Counted from the first letter of the stretch, positions 53,247-62,542 are shown. The stretch: 64,000 bases of DNA from Roseibium sp. MMSF_3412 (GCF_030733265.1 NZ_JASHJI010000012.1:62001-126000); one strand, 5' to 3'. Notes: generated from the letters alone by a model not told the origin. A program made the numbers and translations.

Positions 53247-54185
53247 TCAATCCAGAACGCTCTTGGGAAAATAAAAGGAAACGGTCCAGTTGGGCATGTC
53301 GACAATTTCCGAGATTCGAAGATCGCCGCAGACAGAGCACAGCATATAAGCGTCCAACGCGCTCATGCCGGTCGTTGTAGAGACCCAGTCGACCATACCC
53401 GACACCGCATCGCGCGCCGCCTGCATCAGATCTTCTCCGATACCGGTTGTCGCCTTGTAGCCCTTGGCATCGAAATGCCGCGTCACCGGTCCATTCGTTT
53501 CAAAGCGGGGAAACGCGTAGTTCGCCTGCTTGACCAGGTCCACCTTGATCGCAACATCCATGGGGCTTTCAATCGCCGTTCCGCAGATTTCGCCGTCTCC
53601 CTGGGCCGCATGCGTATCCCCGAGCGACAGCATGCCGCCGGCAATCTCGACCGGCAAGTAGAGCGTCGTTCCAACAGAATTGTCCCGAATATCAAGGTTC
53701 CCGCCGACGCGGCGCGGCGGCACCACCGAGTGAAGTCCGGGTTCTGCGAGCGCGAGCCCGATCGTGCCAACGAACGGTTTCAGGGGAACGGCCCCGCCCG
53801 GCCCGTACAGCGCGGGCTTCATCGACACGGAATCATAGGTCCAGATATGCAGCGCAGGCTCCGGAAACTGGTCCGTCAGAAGCCCGAAACCGGGAATGTT
53901 GGCAGTCCAGCCCCAGCCGGACGGCTTGAAATCAAGAAAGGTGATCGCAACGGCATCACCCGGCTCGGCGCCCTCGATGAAGATCGGCCCCGTAACCGGG
54001 TTGACCTTGTCGAAGCTGAGATTGCCGAGATCGGCAACGGTTGAATGCGCATTGAACTGGCCGCCCGAGCTGTCGATCGTCTCCACTTCAATGGTCTCGC
54101 CGGGCGCAACGCTCAGGATGGGATCGATCGAATTGTCCCAGCCGAAATGGTGCGCATGCTTGTGGATCGTGTGATTGCAGGCCAC
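53247..54185 (-). CDS. Acetamidase/formamidase (FmdA/AmdA) family
   Basis: A 312-residue amidase with the FmdA-family pattern: THKHAHHFGWDNS-type N-terminus (here IHKHAHHFGWDNSIDP), DAVAITFLDFKPSGWGW and GGNLDIRDNSVGTTLYLPV, ending with the VSTTTGMSALDAYMLCSVCGDLRI region. It hydrolyses formamide, acetamide or a larger amide to the acid and ammonia. It lies 9 nt after the Liv-type permease in the same operon, so it probably works on the imported compound or a product of it. Confidence 0.92.
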   Translation of the reverse strand: MACNHTIHKHAHHFGWDNSIDPILSVAPGETIEVETIDSSGGQFNAHSTVADLGNLSFDKVNPVTGPIFIEGAEPGDAVAITFLDFKPSGWGWTANIPGFGLLTDQFPEPALHIWTYDSVSMKPALYGPGGAVPLKPFVGTIGLALAEPGLHSVVPPRRVGGNLDIRDNSVGTTLYLPVEIAGGMLSLGDTHAAQGDGEICGTAIESPMDVAIKVDLVKQANYAFPRFETNGPVTRHFDAKGYKATTGIGEDLMQAARDAVSGMVDWVSTTTGMSALDAYMLCSVCGDLRISEIVDMPNWTVSFYFPKSVLD

Positions 54186-54194
54186 GTCTTCCTC

Positions 54195-55226
54195 CTAGAA
54201 TGTCTTGCGAACGAACAATGTCTCGATTTCCCGGTTGCCCATGATACCCGTCGGTCTGAGTGCCATCGTCAGCACGATGACGGCGCCAAGCGCGATGCCG
54301 GACAAGCCGAGCGCCTCGGGCAGGTCGATGCCAAGGAGCACGGGTCCCGTCTCCAGATATCTCACGCCTTCCAGGCCGAACGAGATCAGGAATGTTCCAA
54401 GGACTGCCCCCGTTACCGTCCGCATGCCCCCGAGGATAAGCATCGCAAGCGTCAGGAACACATGGTTGAAGTAAAAGGGCCGCGCTGAAATCGTGCCAAG
54501 GAAATAAGCATAACAGATGCCGGCGACAGCCAGGATCACCGCGCCCAGCACCCATGCGATCAGGCGCAGCTTGTAGATCTGGACACCCATCGCGGCCGCA
54601 CCGACCTCGTCGTCGGCGCTGGCCCTGAGCTGAATGCCCCAGCGGCTCTCCCGGAACAGCCGGCACACGACAACCGCCAGGATGGCGATACCCACCACCC
54701 AGCCAAGATCAAACACCTGCGGAATACCGAAAAATGCCTGATTTCCCTTGAAGATATCGGTCCGGTAGAGAAAGACGGCATGCACGATCACCAGAACGGC
54801 GAGCGTCACGATGGTTGCGCCGATGCTGGTCAGCCGCACGATAAACAGGCCGAGCAGAAAGGCCAGAACCGCCGTAATCACGATGGCAATGGCAGCGGAA
54901 AGGACCGGGTCGAGCGAAAAGTCGGCAAGGCCCCACGGAGCGGCGGGCAATGAAATCTTCTTGATGTTTTCCGGCGTGACGCAGAGGGCAGCTGCATAGG
55001 CCCCGATCCCCATGAAAGCACTGTGCGAAAGATTGGTTATCCGCGCATTTCCCATGAACACCTGCAGGCCGAGAACGACAATCAGATTGACATAGGCCGA
55101 GTACACGAGCCGGATTTGGTAGCGCGAGCCGAAATAGAGCGTCGCCACGCCGATCACCACCAGGACGGCCGCCAGCAACGCCGCCCCGACCAGTCCCGAC
55201 CGCTGGCTCTGGCTCAGCCGGATCAC
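54195..55226 (-). CDS. Liv-type ABC transporter permease (LivM)
   Basis: A 343-residue permease with about ten membrane helices in the LivM order: YVNLIVVLGLQVFMGNARITNLSHSAFMGIGAYAAAL, GLFIVRLTSIGATIVTLAVLVIVHAV and FYFNHVFLTLAMLILGGMRTVTGAVLGT. The start is GTG, overlapping the LivH stop. It partners LivH to carry an amino acid-like or amide compound. Confidence 0.92.
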   Translation of the reverse strand: MIRLSQSQRSGLVGAALLAAVLVVIGVATLYFGSRYQIRLVYSAYVNLIVVLGLQVFMGNARITNLSHSAFMGIGAYAAALCVTPENIKKISLPAAPWGLADFSLDPVLSAAIAIVITAVLAFLLGLFIVRLTSIGATIVTLAVLVIVHAVFLYRTDIFKGNQAFFGIPQVFDLGWVVGIAILAVVVCRLFRESRWGIQLRASADDEVGAAAMGVQIYKLRLIAWVLGAVILAVAGICYAYFLGTISARPFYFNHVFLTLAMLILGGMRTVTGAVLGTFLISFGLEGVRYLETGPVLLGIDLPEALGLSGIALGAVIVLTMALRPTGIMGNREIETLFVRKTF

Positions 55227-56119
55227 AACTTGTCTCCCTTTTCGATGGCGGGAGACAGGATGCCGTCAGGCCGCCAGATCAGGATCAGCGCCACGATCAT
55301 GAACACGAAGGCGTCCGTCATCCCCCCTAGGCTCTGCGGCAGCATCACCAGCATCGCGACCTCGACGGCCCCGAGCAGGAACCCGCCCAGCACGGCCCCC
55401 GGAAGACTTCCGAAGCCCCCGACAACACAGGCGACAAACGCTTTAAGAACGGGATCAAAACCCAGGTGCGGATCGACACTGCCGCGCCGCGCCATGATGA
55501 AGATGCATGCAAGCCCGGCAAGTAGGCCCGAGATCAGAAACGCCATCGCAAAGACGCGGTTGGCCTTGATGCCGGTAAGCCGCACCATCTCAAAATCGAG
55601 CGATGCCGCGCGAACGGCGAGCCCGAGAACGGTGCGGCGCAGAAACAGCATCAGCGCCACGATCACCACAATCGTCGTGAGCGTTTCGAAAACCTGCAGG
55701 GAGGCAAGACGTATTCCGGCGATCTCGATCGGCCAGTCGAGGAAATAGAGCGACGTCACGGCAATCGGGCGCGGCGACACGAACATCAGGAAGACATTCT
55801 GCAGGACGATGGAGACGCCGAAGGCTGTCAGGAGCCCGGTCGTCGGATCGGCCTTGCGCACCGGCCGAAAGGCGACCCGTTCCAGCGTGAGTGAGGCCAG
55901 CATCGCGGCAATGACTGCGCCTGCCATCACGATCACCGGATTACCGATGGCAAGCGCGGCAAAGGCAACCATGGTGTAGCCGCCGACGGCAATTATTTCG
56001 CCATGAGCAAAATTAACCAGCCCCATGATCGAAAAGACAATGGCAAGTCCAAGCGCCAGCAGAGCGTATTCGGCACCGAAACTGAGTGCGTTCAACCCCT
56101 GCTGAATGACATATTCCAT
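55223..56119 (-). CDS. Liv-type ABC transporter permease (LivH)
   Basis: A 298-residue permease: ALGLAIVFSIMGLVNFAHGEIIAVGGY (LivH signature), PVRKADPTTGLLTAFGVSIVLQN, SAPCVVGGFGSLPGAVLGGFLLG-type end. Its ATG is one base after the LivF stop. Same operon as LivM, the amidase and the ATPases. Confidence 0.93.
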   Translation of the reverse strand: MEYVIQQGLNALSFGAEYALLALGLAIVFSIMGLVNFAHGEIIAVGGYTMVAFAALAIGNPVIVMAGAVIAAMLASLTLERVAFRPVRKADPTTGLLTAFGVSIVLQNVFLMFVSPRPIAVTSLYFLDWPIEIAGIRLASLQVFETLTTIVVIVALMLFLRRTVLGLAVRAASLDFEMVRLTGIKANRVFAMAFLISGLLAGLACIFIMARRGSVDPHLGFDPVLKAFVACVVGGFGSLPGAVLGGFLLGAVEVAMLVMLPQSLGGMTDAFVFMIVALILIWRPDGILSPAIEKGDKL

Positions 56120-56120
56120 A

Positions 56121-56879
56121 TCAGGCGACCCCCGTCAGCTCTGCCATCAGCTTGTCGCTCTTTCCAAGTTCGTCCGCTGTACCATGCGCAACGATCCGGC
56201 CTGAGCTCATCAGGTAGGCGTAATCCGCCAGTTTGAGCGCTTGCGTCGCATTTTGTTCAACCAGCAGGATCGTCATGCCCTTGTCTTTCAGTGTGCCGAT
56301 CAGATCGAATATCTGCCGCACGATCTTTGGCGCGAGCCCGAGGCTTGGCTCGTCCAGAAGCAGGATCTTCGGTCTCGCCATCAGCGCGCGGGCAATCGCA
56401 AGCATCTGCTGTTCACCGCCGGACAGCGTGCCGGCTGCCTGGTCCCGGCGTTCGGCAAGAATGGGAAACAGTGAGAACCAGTGATCGATGTCCCTGCCCT
56501 TTTCCGCCTGATCCCTCTGCAGCGCAGCGCCAAGCGTAAGATTTTCAAGGATCGTCAGGTTGGAGAAAATCCGTCGTCCCTCCGGCGACACCGCGATGCC
56601 CGACGCTATGCGCGCCTCGACACTGTCGGCTGAAATTTCGCGGTCCTCGAACCGGATGGACCCGGTCGCGCGCGCAATGCCCGTGATCGCGGATATGGTC
56701 GATGTTTTCCCGGCACCATTCGGTCCTAGAAGCGAAATGCACTTGCCCCTTTCCACGTTGAGGGAAATGCCGTGAACCGCTTCGATCGGCCCGTGAAAGA
56801 CATGAAGATCCTGGATGGTGAGCATTCGGTCCGCCTGGCTGGCGCGGCCTTCGTCAATCAAAGGCCGCGCCGGTGTCAT
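56121..56879 (-). CDS. Liv-type ABC transporter ATPase (LivF)
   Basis: A 252-residue ATPase: Walker A GPNGAGKTSTISAI, signature LSGGEQQMLAIARAL, Walker B ILLLDEPSLGLAPKIV and the LivF-typical VEQNATQALKLADYAYLM. The ATG at 56879 overlaps the binding-protein stop (ATGA); the ATG at 56825 (MLTIQDLHVFHGPIEAVHG) matches the family N-terminus and may be the true start. Confidence 0.92.
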   Translation of the reverse strand: MTPARPLIDEGRASQADRMLTIQDLHVFHGPIEAVHGISLNVERGKCISLLGPNGAGKTSTISAITGIARATGSIRFEDREISADSVEARIASGIAVSPEGRRIFSNLTILENLTLGAALQRDQAEKGRDIDHWFSLFPILAERRDQAAGTLSGGEQQMLAIARALMARPKILLLDEPSLGLAPKIVRQIFDLIGTLKDKGMTILLVEQNATQALKLADYAYLMSSGRIVAHGTADELGKSDKLMAELTGVA

Positions 56880-58033
56880 CAGTTCCAGTCAGTTGGAACA
56901 TTGGCCGGAATGTCGTTCGTGATCAGAACACGCTTTCCGTCCTTGTAGCCAATGACCGGGATCGTCCGTTGGGCGTAGGTCTTGGTATCCTTGAACGAAA
57001 TGGAATCCACGGTCAGAACCGGGACGCTGTCGGCGGACCGGATGGCGTCCGACACCGCAGCCGGATCGAGGCTGCCGGCGGTTTCAACACCGAACTTTAC
57101 GGCCATGATCGTGTCAGCTCCCGTTGCCGGAAAGAGGCCGCCGACCTCAAAGCCCATGTCCTCGCACTCCTTCATGAATTTCACGACCGCGCTGTCTTCA
57201 TGGCTCGGCGCGAGCGTTGCGAAAAAGACCTTGTCCAGAAGGCTCGGATCGTCAGACCCGATTGCATCGAGCGAAGGATCGTCGAAACCATCGGATCCAA
57301 TCACCCAGGCATCGATGCCGGCACTGCGCAACTGGCGCACCAGAACGCCGACATCGGGCATGATGGACGAGATGTAGACCGCGTCGGGCGGGGTATCGAG
57401 CGCCTTGATCTCGGCAATCTGCGGCGACCAGTCGGACGTTCCGAAACTGAAATTGAGCTTGGCCTGGACCTTGCCGCCATTTGCCTCGATCACGTCTCCG
57501 AACCAGAGCGGCGTGCGCGCCGACCAGGACCCGCCTTCATCCGAGGTGAACAGGACAACGTTTTTCACGCCCTGCTTGAGGGCATGGTTTGCCGCCGCGG
57601 TTGCGGTGAACGGGTCGGGCGAAACACCGGTAAAGAAGTTGTCGACGATCCCTGCATGCATTTCCACCTGCGTTGACTGCGGCTGGAAGATCGAGACGCC
57701 GTAACCGGCGGCAACCTGCGCGACCGGGATCATCGTGTCGGAAAACGGGATCGTGCCGAGCATGACAACACCGTCGTCCAGAAACTTCTGGGCAAGCGAC
57801 ACGGCTGTCTGCGTGTCCGAACCCGTGTCCTGGATGAACAGTTCGATCGGCATGCCGTTGATACCGCCATCCGCGTTGATCTTTTCCGCCATGCATTTTG
57901 CACCCTGGAATTCCGAATAGGGTGCATAGTCGCCGGTCATGGGCACTGCGAGACCGATCTTGACCGTATCGGCGGCGAATGCCGGTGCGGCAGCAACTGC
58001 GAGCCCGGCGAGTGTAAGTCCGATTTTCTTCAC
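56879..58033 (-). CDS. Liv-type ABC transporter binding protein
   Basis: A 384-residue precursor. GTG at 58033 follows AGGAGAGGG; the longer frame from 58096 runs into the neighbour. The signal peptide is about 1-21 (LAVAAAPAFAA), then DTVKIGLAVPMTGDYAPYSEF, the amino-acid/amide-binding fold, with INADGGINGMPIELFIQDTGSD and FQPQSTQVEMHAGIVDNFFTG. The ligand is probably an amino-acid-like or amide compound. It lies between LivG and LivF. Confidence 0.9.
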   Translation of the reverse strand: MKKIGLTLAGLAVAAAPAFAADTVKIGLAVPMTGDYAPYSEFQGAKCMAEKINADGGINGMPIELFIQDTGSDTQTAVSLAQKFLDDGVVMLGTIPFSDTMIPVAQVAAGYGVSIFQPQSTQVEMHAGIVDNFFTGVSPDPFTATAAANHALKQGVKNVVLFTSDEGGSWSARTPLWFGDVIEANGGKVQAKLNFSFGTSDWSPQIAEIKALDTPPDAVYISSIMPDVGVLVRQLRSAGIDAWVIGSDGFDDPSLDAIGSDDPSLLDKVFFATLAPSHEDSAVVKFMKECEDMGFEVGGLFPATGADTIMAVKFGVETAGSLDPAAVSDAIRSADSVPVLTVDSISFKDTKTYAQRTIPVIGYKDGKRVLITNDIPANVPTDWN

Positions 58034-58058
58034 TGTCCCTCTCCTGTTTTGTGCCGCG

Positions 58059-58784
58059 TCAGGCGGCATTGGAATGGTCCTCGCCCAGATAGGCATCTAT
58101 AACGTCTTGATTTGTTGTTATCTCTCGGGGCGTTCCTTCAGCGATCACGGCTCCCATATTCAGGACCGTGATCCTGTCGCAGAGCGTCATGATGAATTTG
58201 AGATCGTGATCGATGACCAGTGTGGCGCAGCCGAAGCGGGTCTTGACCCAGTCAAGCGCTCCGGCCAGCTCTTCCGTTTCCTGCTCGTTCATGCCCGCTG
58301 CCGGTTCGTCGAGCATCAGCACTTTCGGATTGAGCGCGAGCGCGCGCACGATCTCCAGGCGCCTGAGATGACCATAGGAAAGCGCGTTTGCCGGCATGCG
58401 TAGTCTGCCTGCCAGATCGAACCGCTCGAAGGCCTCGGCGATCGCAGCGCTGTCCTCATGCCCTTCGGATCGTGCCGTGATCTGCGCGACCTCGATGTTC
58501 TGTCCGACCGACAGGTTTTCAAAGATGCGGAGGTTCTGGAAAGTCCGGGCAATTCCCTTGCGGGTTCTGGCAGCCGCACCTGCCCCGTCCAGAATATCAC
58601 CCTCAAGGGACATGGTGCCGCTGGTGGGCGTCAGAAGACCGGAAATCAGGTTGATCAACGTGGTCTTTCCGGCTCCGTTGGGTCCGATCAGCCCACGTAC
58701 TTCGCCCGCAGCAACCTCGAAACTCACATTGCTGACGGCTCTGACACCGCCAAACTGTTTCGAAATGTCATTGAGCACCAGCAT
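58059..58784 (-). CDS. Liv-type ABC transporter ATPase (LivG)
   Basis: A 241-residue ATPase: LVLNDISKQFGGVRAVSNVSF, Walker A GPNGAGKTTLINLISG, ISGL...TPTSG and Walker B VLMLDEPAAGMNEQETEEL with LivG-type VIDHDLKFIMTLCDRITVLNMG. ATG at 58784 overlaps the stop of the glutamine-synthetase-like gene (TGATG). The 9-residue longer frame is not conserved. Confidence 0.93.
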   Translation of the reverse strand: MLVLNDISKQFGGVRAVSNVSFEVAAGEVRGLIGPNGAGKTTLINLISGLLTPTSGTMSLEGDILDGAGAAARTRKGIARTFQNLRIFENLSVGQNIEVAQITARSEGHEDSAAIAEAFERFDLAGRLRMPANALSYGHLRRLEIVRALALNPKVLMLDEPAAGMNEQETEELAGALDWVKTRFGCATLVIDHDLKFIMTLCDRITVLNMGAVIAEGTPREITTNQDVIDAYLGEDHSNAA

Positions 58785-60094
58785 CAATAGACATCCTCGT
58801 ATGCAGTGCATTTCTGCGCCGTATCCATTCCCTCAAGAAAGGCAGCCTCGGCCTTCTTGTGCGCAACGTAAACGCTGGCAAATTGAGGGTCGAACCAGCC
58901 GGTCACGACGTCGCTGCCCGCAAACCGCGCAAGCGCGTCTTCAAGTGTCTCCGGCAAGCGTACGAAGCCTTTCTGATCAAGCTCTTCCGCACTCAGAAGT
59001 GACAGATCTTCCTCGGTCACCTCAGGCGCGGCGAGTTTGTCCTCGATCCCCTGGCAACCCGCGTGAACGATTGCCGCAAGCGCCAGGTACGGAGAGGCAG
59101 CAGCGTCCCCGGCCCGGTATTCAATGTTGAACTGTCGCGCGATCCCGTCCGGATCCATCGCCGTTACCGGACAGATGCGCAGGCTTGCCTCGCGGTCCTG
59201 AAGGCCGAGATTGTTATATGCCGCGCTCCAGCGGTGCGGTGTCAGGCGTTCATAGGAGATGACGGAGGGTGCTGTCAGCGCGACGATGCTGTCCATGTAT
59301 TTCAGCACGCCGGCGGCGAAAGATGCCGTCAGCGCTGAAAGCCCGTGGGCACCTGCCGGATCGTAGGTCAAGGGTCCCGTGTCGCCCATGAAACTCATGT
59401 GAATGTGAACACCATTGCCGACGCTCGACACATCGCGAATGGGCGTGAATGTCGCCCTCTGCTCGAACCTGCGCGCGGTCATCCGGGTCAATTCGCGCGT
59501 GATCACAGCTGCGTCGGCGGCTTTCACACCCTCTTCCGGTGCAACGGTCACTTCGAACTGGTCCGGCCCGTATTCGCAGATGAAACTGTCCGGTTTCAGA
59601 CCAGCCTGCTCAAGAGCGGCCATCAGTGTTTCCGCAAAACCGGCGTGTTCGGCATGTCCCTGCAAACCGAATCCCTGATGAACGAGGGTCGAACCGCCGG
59701 CAAACTGGAACTCGTGCTCGAACGCAGCCATCAGCCGTGCACCGGTCAGGTCCTTCAGGCGGGACAACGCGGCGCGCAGGATGGAGCGCGTACAGAATCC
59801 CCAGGGTTGACCGTCCAGTGTCCGGATGTCCGACAGCATGAAACGTTCCGCTGGCGCGCCGTCCTCGAAGTCGACGCTGACATCGGCGGACTGATCGGGC
59901 ACGAGGGCAAGATCGCCGAATGATCCGAACGGGCTGTCGGCAATGGTGTCGAAACAGGTGATCTGCACATTTGTCGGAACCCAGCCCATTCCGCGTTCGC
60001 GCCGCTTGTTCAACTGGTCCGCCGGGAAGGCCTTGCCGCGCGTTTTTCCGGAAAGATCGGACGTCGCGGCGAATATCATCGGCTTACGTATCAT
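58784..60094 (-). CDS. Glutamine-synthetase-family ligase
   Basis: A 436-residue GS-like protein with the beta-grasp domain (GFGDLALVPDQSADV) and the catalytic domain: EHEFQF (metal), VGNGVHIHMSF, TAPSVISYERLTPHRWSAAYNNLG and FNIEYRAGDAAASPYLALAAIVHAG. Family members of this length often gamma-glutamylate amines (methylamine, polyamines, ethanolamine) rather than making glutamine. Its genetic linkage to amide and formyl hydrolases suggests an amine or amide substrate. GGAGCTC precedes the ATG. Confidence 0.9.
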   Translation of the reverse strand: MIRKPMIFAATSDLSGKTRGKAFPADQLNKRRERGMGWVPTNVQITCFDTIADSPFGSFGDLALVPDQSADVSVDFEDGAPAERFMLSDIRTLDGQPWGFCTRSILRAALSRLKDLTGARLMAAFEHEFQFAGGSTLVHQGFGLQGHAEHAGFAETLMAALEQAGLKPDSFICEYGPDQFEVTVAPEEGVKAADAAVITRELTRMTARRFEQRATFTPIRDVSSVGNGVHIHMSFMGDTGPLTYDPAGAHGLSALTASFAAGVLKYMDSIVALTAPSVISYERLTPHRWSAAYNNLGLQDREASLRICPVTAMDPDGIARQFNIEYRAGDAAASPYLALAAIVHAGCQGIEDKLAAPEVTEEDLSLLSAEELDQKGFVRLPETLEDALARFAGSDVVTGWFDPQFASVYVAHKKAEAAFLEGMDTAQKCTAYEDVY

Positions 60095-60950
60095 GTCTGA
60101 GCTCCTGCCTTCCCTCCGTCAGGGCGTCCCACGCCGATACGCGTCTGCTGTGTTTGGTCCAGTCCGTCTCGGCAACCCGCGTCATGATTGCCTCCATCAG
60201 CGTGAAACCTGCGGCGTAGCTGTCCCAGACGGTGCCGCTCTCAACCGGTACGGCGAGCGTTTCACGCGCATGGGTCACGGCTGGCGACAGCCATTTGTCC
60301 GTCAGAACGACGACATTCGCCTTTCTTTCGGTGGCCGCCAGCTTTGCCAGGTCGGTGACGGATTTCTGGTATCGCCGAAAATCGACAACGAAGAGGACGT
60401 CCTTGCCGCGCATCTTCAAAAGGCTGTCGGGCCAGGTTTCCGGGTCCGGGTCGATATGAAAAACGTCGTCGCGCAGCCGTTTCAGGTGGCGGCTGAGATG
60501 CTGCGCCACCAGATCGCTGACACGCCCGCCCATCACGAACACGCGCCGGCCCGGATCGCTCAAAAGCCCGCAGACACGTTCGAACTGCGCATCGGTGATG
60601 CTCTGGGCCATTTCATCGATGAGTGCATTGGCCCGCCTGGTGAAATCGCCCAGAAACGATCCGTCGACCTCGCGCTCGACAACCATCAACTCGATCGGCG
60701 AGCGCTGGCTCGCTTTCAGTTCCTGGATCAGCCTGCGCTGAAAGTCCTGGTAGCCCTGAAACCCGAGCTTGGAGACAAAACGCGAGATCGACGGAGACGA
60801 AACACCCGTGCGTTCGGCCAGAACCTGAATGGGTTCCAGACCGGCGAAGGGATAGTCCGACAAGAGCGTTGTCGAGAGCTTGCGCTCCGCCCCGGTCAAC
60901 GCCTCGGAAGTCCCGGTAATCAGATCACGGATTGTGCTGTGAGCTACCAT
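60084..60950 (-). CDS. RpiR-family regulator
   Basis: A regulator with an N-terminal HTH_6 domain (about 1-75; PIQVLAERTGVSSPSISRFVSKLGFQGYQDFQRRLIQELK) and a C-terminal SIS sugar/ligand domain (VCGLLSDPGRRVFVMGGRVSDLVAQHL; DVLFVVDFRRYQKSVTDLAKLAA). No good ribosome-binding site resolves the start; 60950 is preferred, while a frame back to 60986 starts in a TTGACA-like box. It overlaps the GS-like gene by 11 nt and is divergent from the formylglutamate-amidohydrolase-like gene, so it probably controls both directions. Confidence 0.86.
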   Translation of the reverse strand: MVAHSTIRDLITGTSEALTGAERKLSTTLLSDYPFAGLEPIQVLAERTGVSSPSISRFVSKLGFQGYQDFQRRLIQELKASQRSPIELMVVEREVDGSFLGDFTRRANALIDEMAQSITDAQFERVCGLLSDPGRRVFVMGGRVSDLVAQHLSRHLKRLRDDVFHIDPDPETWPDSLLKMRGKDVLFVVDFRRYQKSVTDLAKLAATERKANVVVLTDKWLSPAVTHARETLAVPVESGTVWDSYAAGFTLMEAIMTRVAETDWTKHSRRVSAWDALTEGRQELRHDT

Positions 60951-60966
60951 GTCATGCACAGTGAGC

Positions 60967-61023
60967 TGATAAAAAAATCTTGTCAAGCTTTCCTATTTGT
61001 GACGAAATGAAAAAAGATTATCA
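60967..61023. promoter_or_regulatory. Inverted repeat TGATAA...TTATCA in the RpiR divergent promoter
   Basis: TGATAA at 60967-60972 and TTATCA at 61018-61023 frame the 93-nt gap; each arm is followed by an A/T run and ATCTT or its complement. It is a candidate RpiR operator; evidence is only the symmetry and position. Confidence 0.45.
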
Positions 61024-61043
61024 AAACCCCTCTGGAGCTTCAC

Positions 61044-61835
61044 ATGCTCAAGGAAGCGGCATATTCCGCGGAAAATATGGGCAAAACCTACCTCTCCGCC
61101 TCGGACCCGGAGCCGGTCGAGTGCATCAGGGGACGAGAAGACGCGGACGTGGTGCTTGTGTGTGAACACGCCGGACGCGCAATACCCGAAAGGCTTGGCA
61201 GCCTCGGATTGCGCCCCCGGGATCTGGACCGGCACATTGCCTGGGATATCGGAGCGCTGGCCGTTTCCGAGCGGATCGCGGCAAATCTCGGCGCGGACCT
61301 GATAAAGCAGCGCTACTCGCGCCTTGTCTATGACTGCAACCGTCCCTTCGATGCGCCGGACGCGACACCGGACGTCAGCGAAGATGTCGCGATCCCCGGC
61401 AATCGGAACCTCTCGCCTGAGGAACGGTTGATCCGCAAACAGACGATCTTCGACCCGTATGATGCCGCCTTGACGGCGATGCTGGAGGAACGCCCGAAGC
61501 GGGCGGCCTTTGCCATCCATTCCTTCACGCCGGTCTATCTCGGCAAGCACCGCCCCTGGCATCTGGGCCTCCTGTCGAGAACGGACCCCGAAACCGCCGA
61601 CATCATTGCGGCAACCATGCGAAGGCGTGACAACCGGATGCTGGTCGGCAAGAACGTTCCCTATATGATCGAGGAAGACAGCGACTGGTTCATCCCGCGT
61701 CATGCCGAACCGCGTGGCCTCGCGCACTGCCTGATTGAAATCCGCAACGATCTGATCGACACCGAGGAAGGTCAGGATCTTTGGGCCGGTCATCTGACCG
61801 CCGCCTTCAAGGACGTCCTGGAGAAAAGGAAATGA
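61044..61835 (+). CDS. N-formylglutamate amidohydrolase-family protein
   Basis: A 263-residue zinc hydrolase of the HutG/FGase fold: VVLVCEHAGRAIPERLGSLGL, HIAWDIGALAVSERIAANL, SRLVYDCNRPFDAPDATP and FAIHSFTPVYLGKHRPWHLGLL. FGases hydrolyse N-formyl-L-glutamate or similar N-formyl amino acids. No other hut gene is nearby, so a different N-formyl or N-acyl substrate is likely. CTGGAGC precedes the ATG. Coupled by ATGA to the next gene. Confidence 0.87.
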   Translation: MLKEAAYSAENMGKTYLSASDPEPVECIRGREDADVVLVCEHAGRAIPERLGSLGLRPRDLDRHIAWDIGALAVSERIAANLGADLIKQRYSRLVYDCNRPFDAPDATPDVSEDVAIPGNRNLSPEERLIRKQTIFDPYDAALTAMLEERPKRAAFAIHSFTPVYLGKHRPWHLGLLSRTDPETADIIAATMRRRDNRMLVGKNVPYMIEEDSDWFIPRHAEPRGLAHCLIEIRNDLIDTEEGQDLWAGHLTAAFKDVLEKRK

Positions 61836-62473
61836 TGCTCACACGTGAAGTCCCGCTTGTGCCGGAACAATCCGGCCTGCTCTTCATAGACGTCCAGAAC
61901 TTCGCCGCGCATCGCAGGGGCGCGGAATTCAACGGACTGACCGACGAGGCGTTCGACCGGAAATACGGCTGGTTCTTCTCGGAAATGAAGTCGCGCGTGG
62001 TGCCCAACATGCAGCGGCTTCAAAAAGCCTGCCGCGAGAGCAATGTCGAAGTGATGTACACGACGATCGAAAGCCTCACGAAAGACGGGCGCGACCGCAG
62101 TCTCGATTACAAGATCACGGGTTTCAATGTCCCGAAAGGCTCCTGGGACGGGAAAGTCATCGACGAATTGGAACCGGGAGACGATGAGATCCTATTTCCC
62201 AAGTCCTCCTCATCCGTCTTCGTCTCAACGCATATCCACTACGTGCTCGGCAATCTTGGCATCCGCCAGCTCGTGATCAGCGGCATCGTCACCGACCAGT
62301 GTGTCGAAAGCGCGATCCGCGATGCCTGTGATCTCGGCTATCTGGTCACCCAGGTCACCGACGCCTGCCTGACCTACACGCAGGAAAGGCACGACAATTC
62401 CCTGAAAACCATCAAGGGCTATTGCCGCCAGGTCACGACGGACGAGTTGATCGCGGAATTGGAAAACGCATAG
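61832..62473 (+). CDS. Isochorismatase-like cysteine hydrolase
   Basis: A 213-residue hydrolase with the isochorismatase triad D20 (LLFIDVQNF), K124 (LFPKSSSSVF) and C157 (GIVTDQCVESAIRDA). Family enzymes hydrolyse carbamoyl or amide bonds (N-carbamoylsarcosine, biuret, ureidoacrylate, nicotinamide). It overlaps the formylglutamate-amidohydrolase-like gene by 4 nt, so the two share a transcript and likely a pathway. Confidence 0.88.
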   Translation: MMLTREVPLVPEQSGLLFIDVQNFAAHRRGAEFNGLTDEAFDRKYGWFFSEMKSRVVPNMQRLQKACRESNVEVMYTTIESLTKDGRDRSLDYKITGFNVPKGSWDGKVIDELEPGDDEILFPKSSSSVFVSTHIHYVLGNLGIRQLVISGIVTDQCVESAIRDACDLGYLVTQVTDACLTYTQERHDNSLKTIKGYCRQVTTDELIAELENA

Positions 62474-62493
62474 TCGGCGTGGCATTGAAAGAG

Positions 62494-62517
62494 CCCGGCG
62501 CTGAATTCAGCGCCGGG
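62494..62517. terminator. 24-bp perfect palindrome between convergent genes
   Basis: CCCGGCGCTGAA and TTCAGCGCCGGG form a perfect inverted repeat with the two stops either side. On the minus strand it is followed by CTCTTTC, a weak T-run, so it probably terminates the isomerase transcript and may act in both directions. Confidence 0.6.
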
Positions 62518-62542
62518 AATATGAGCAACAGAAAACGCCGCC

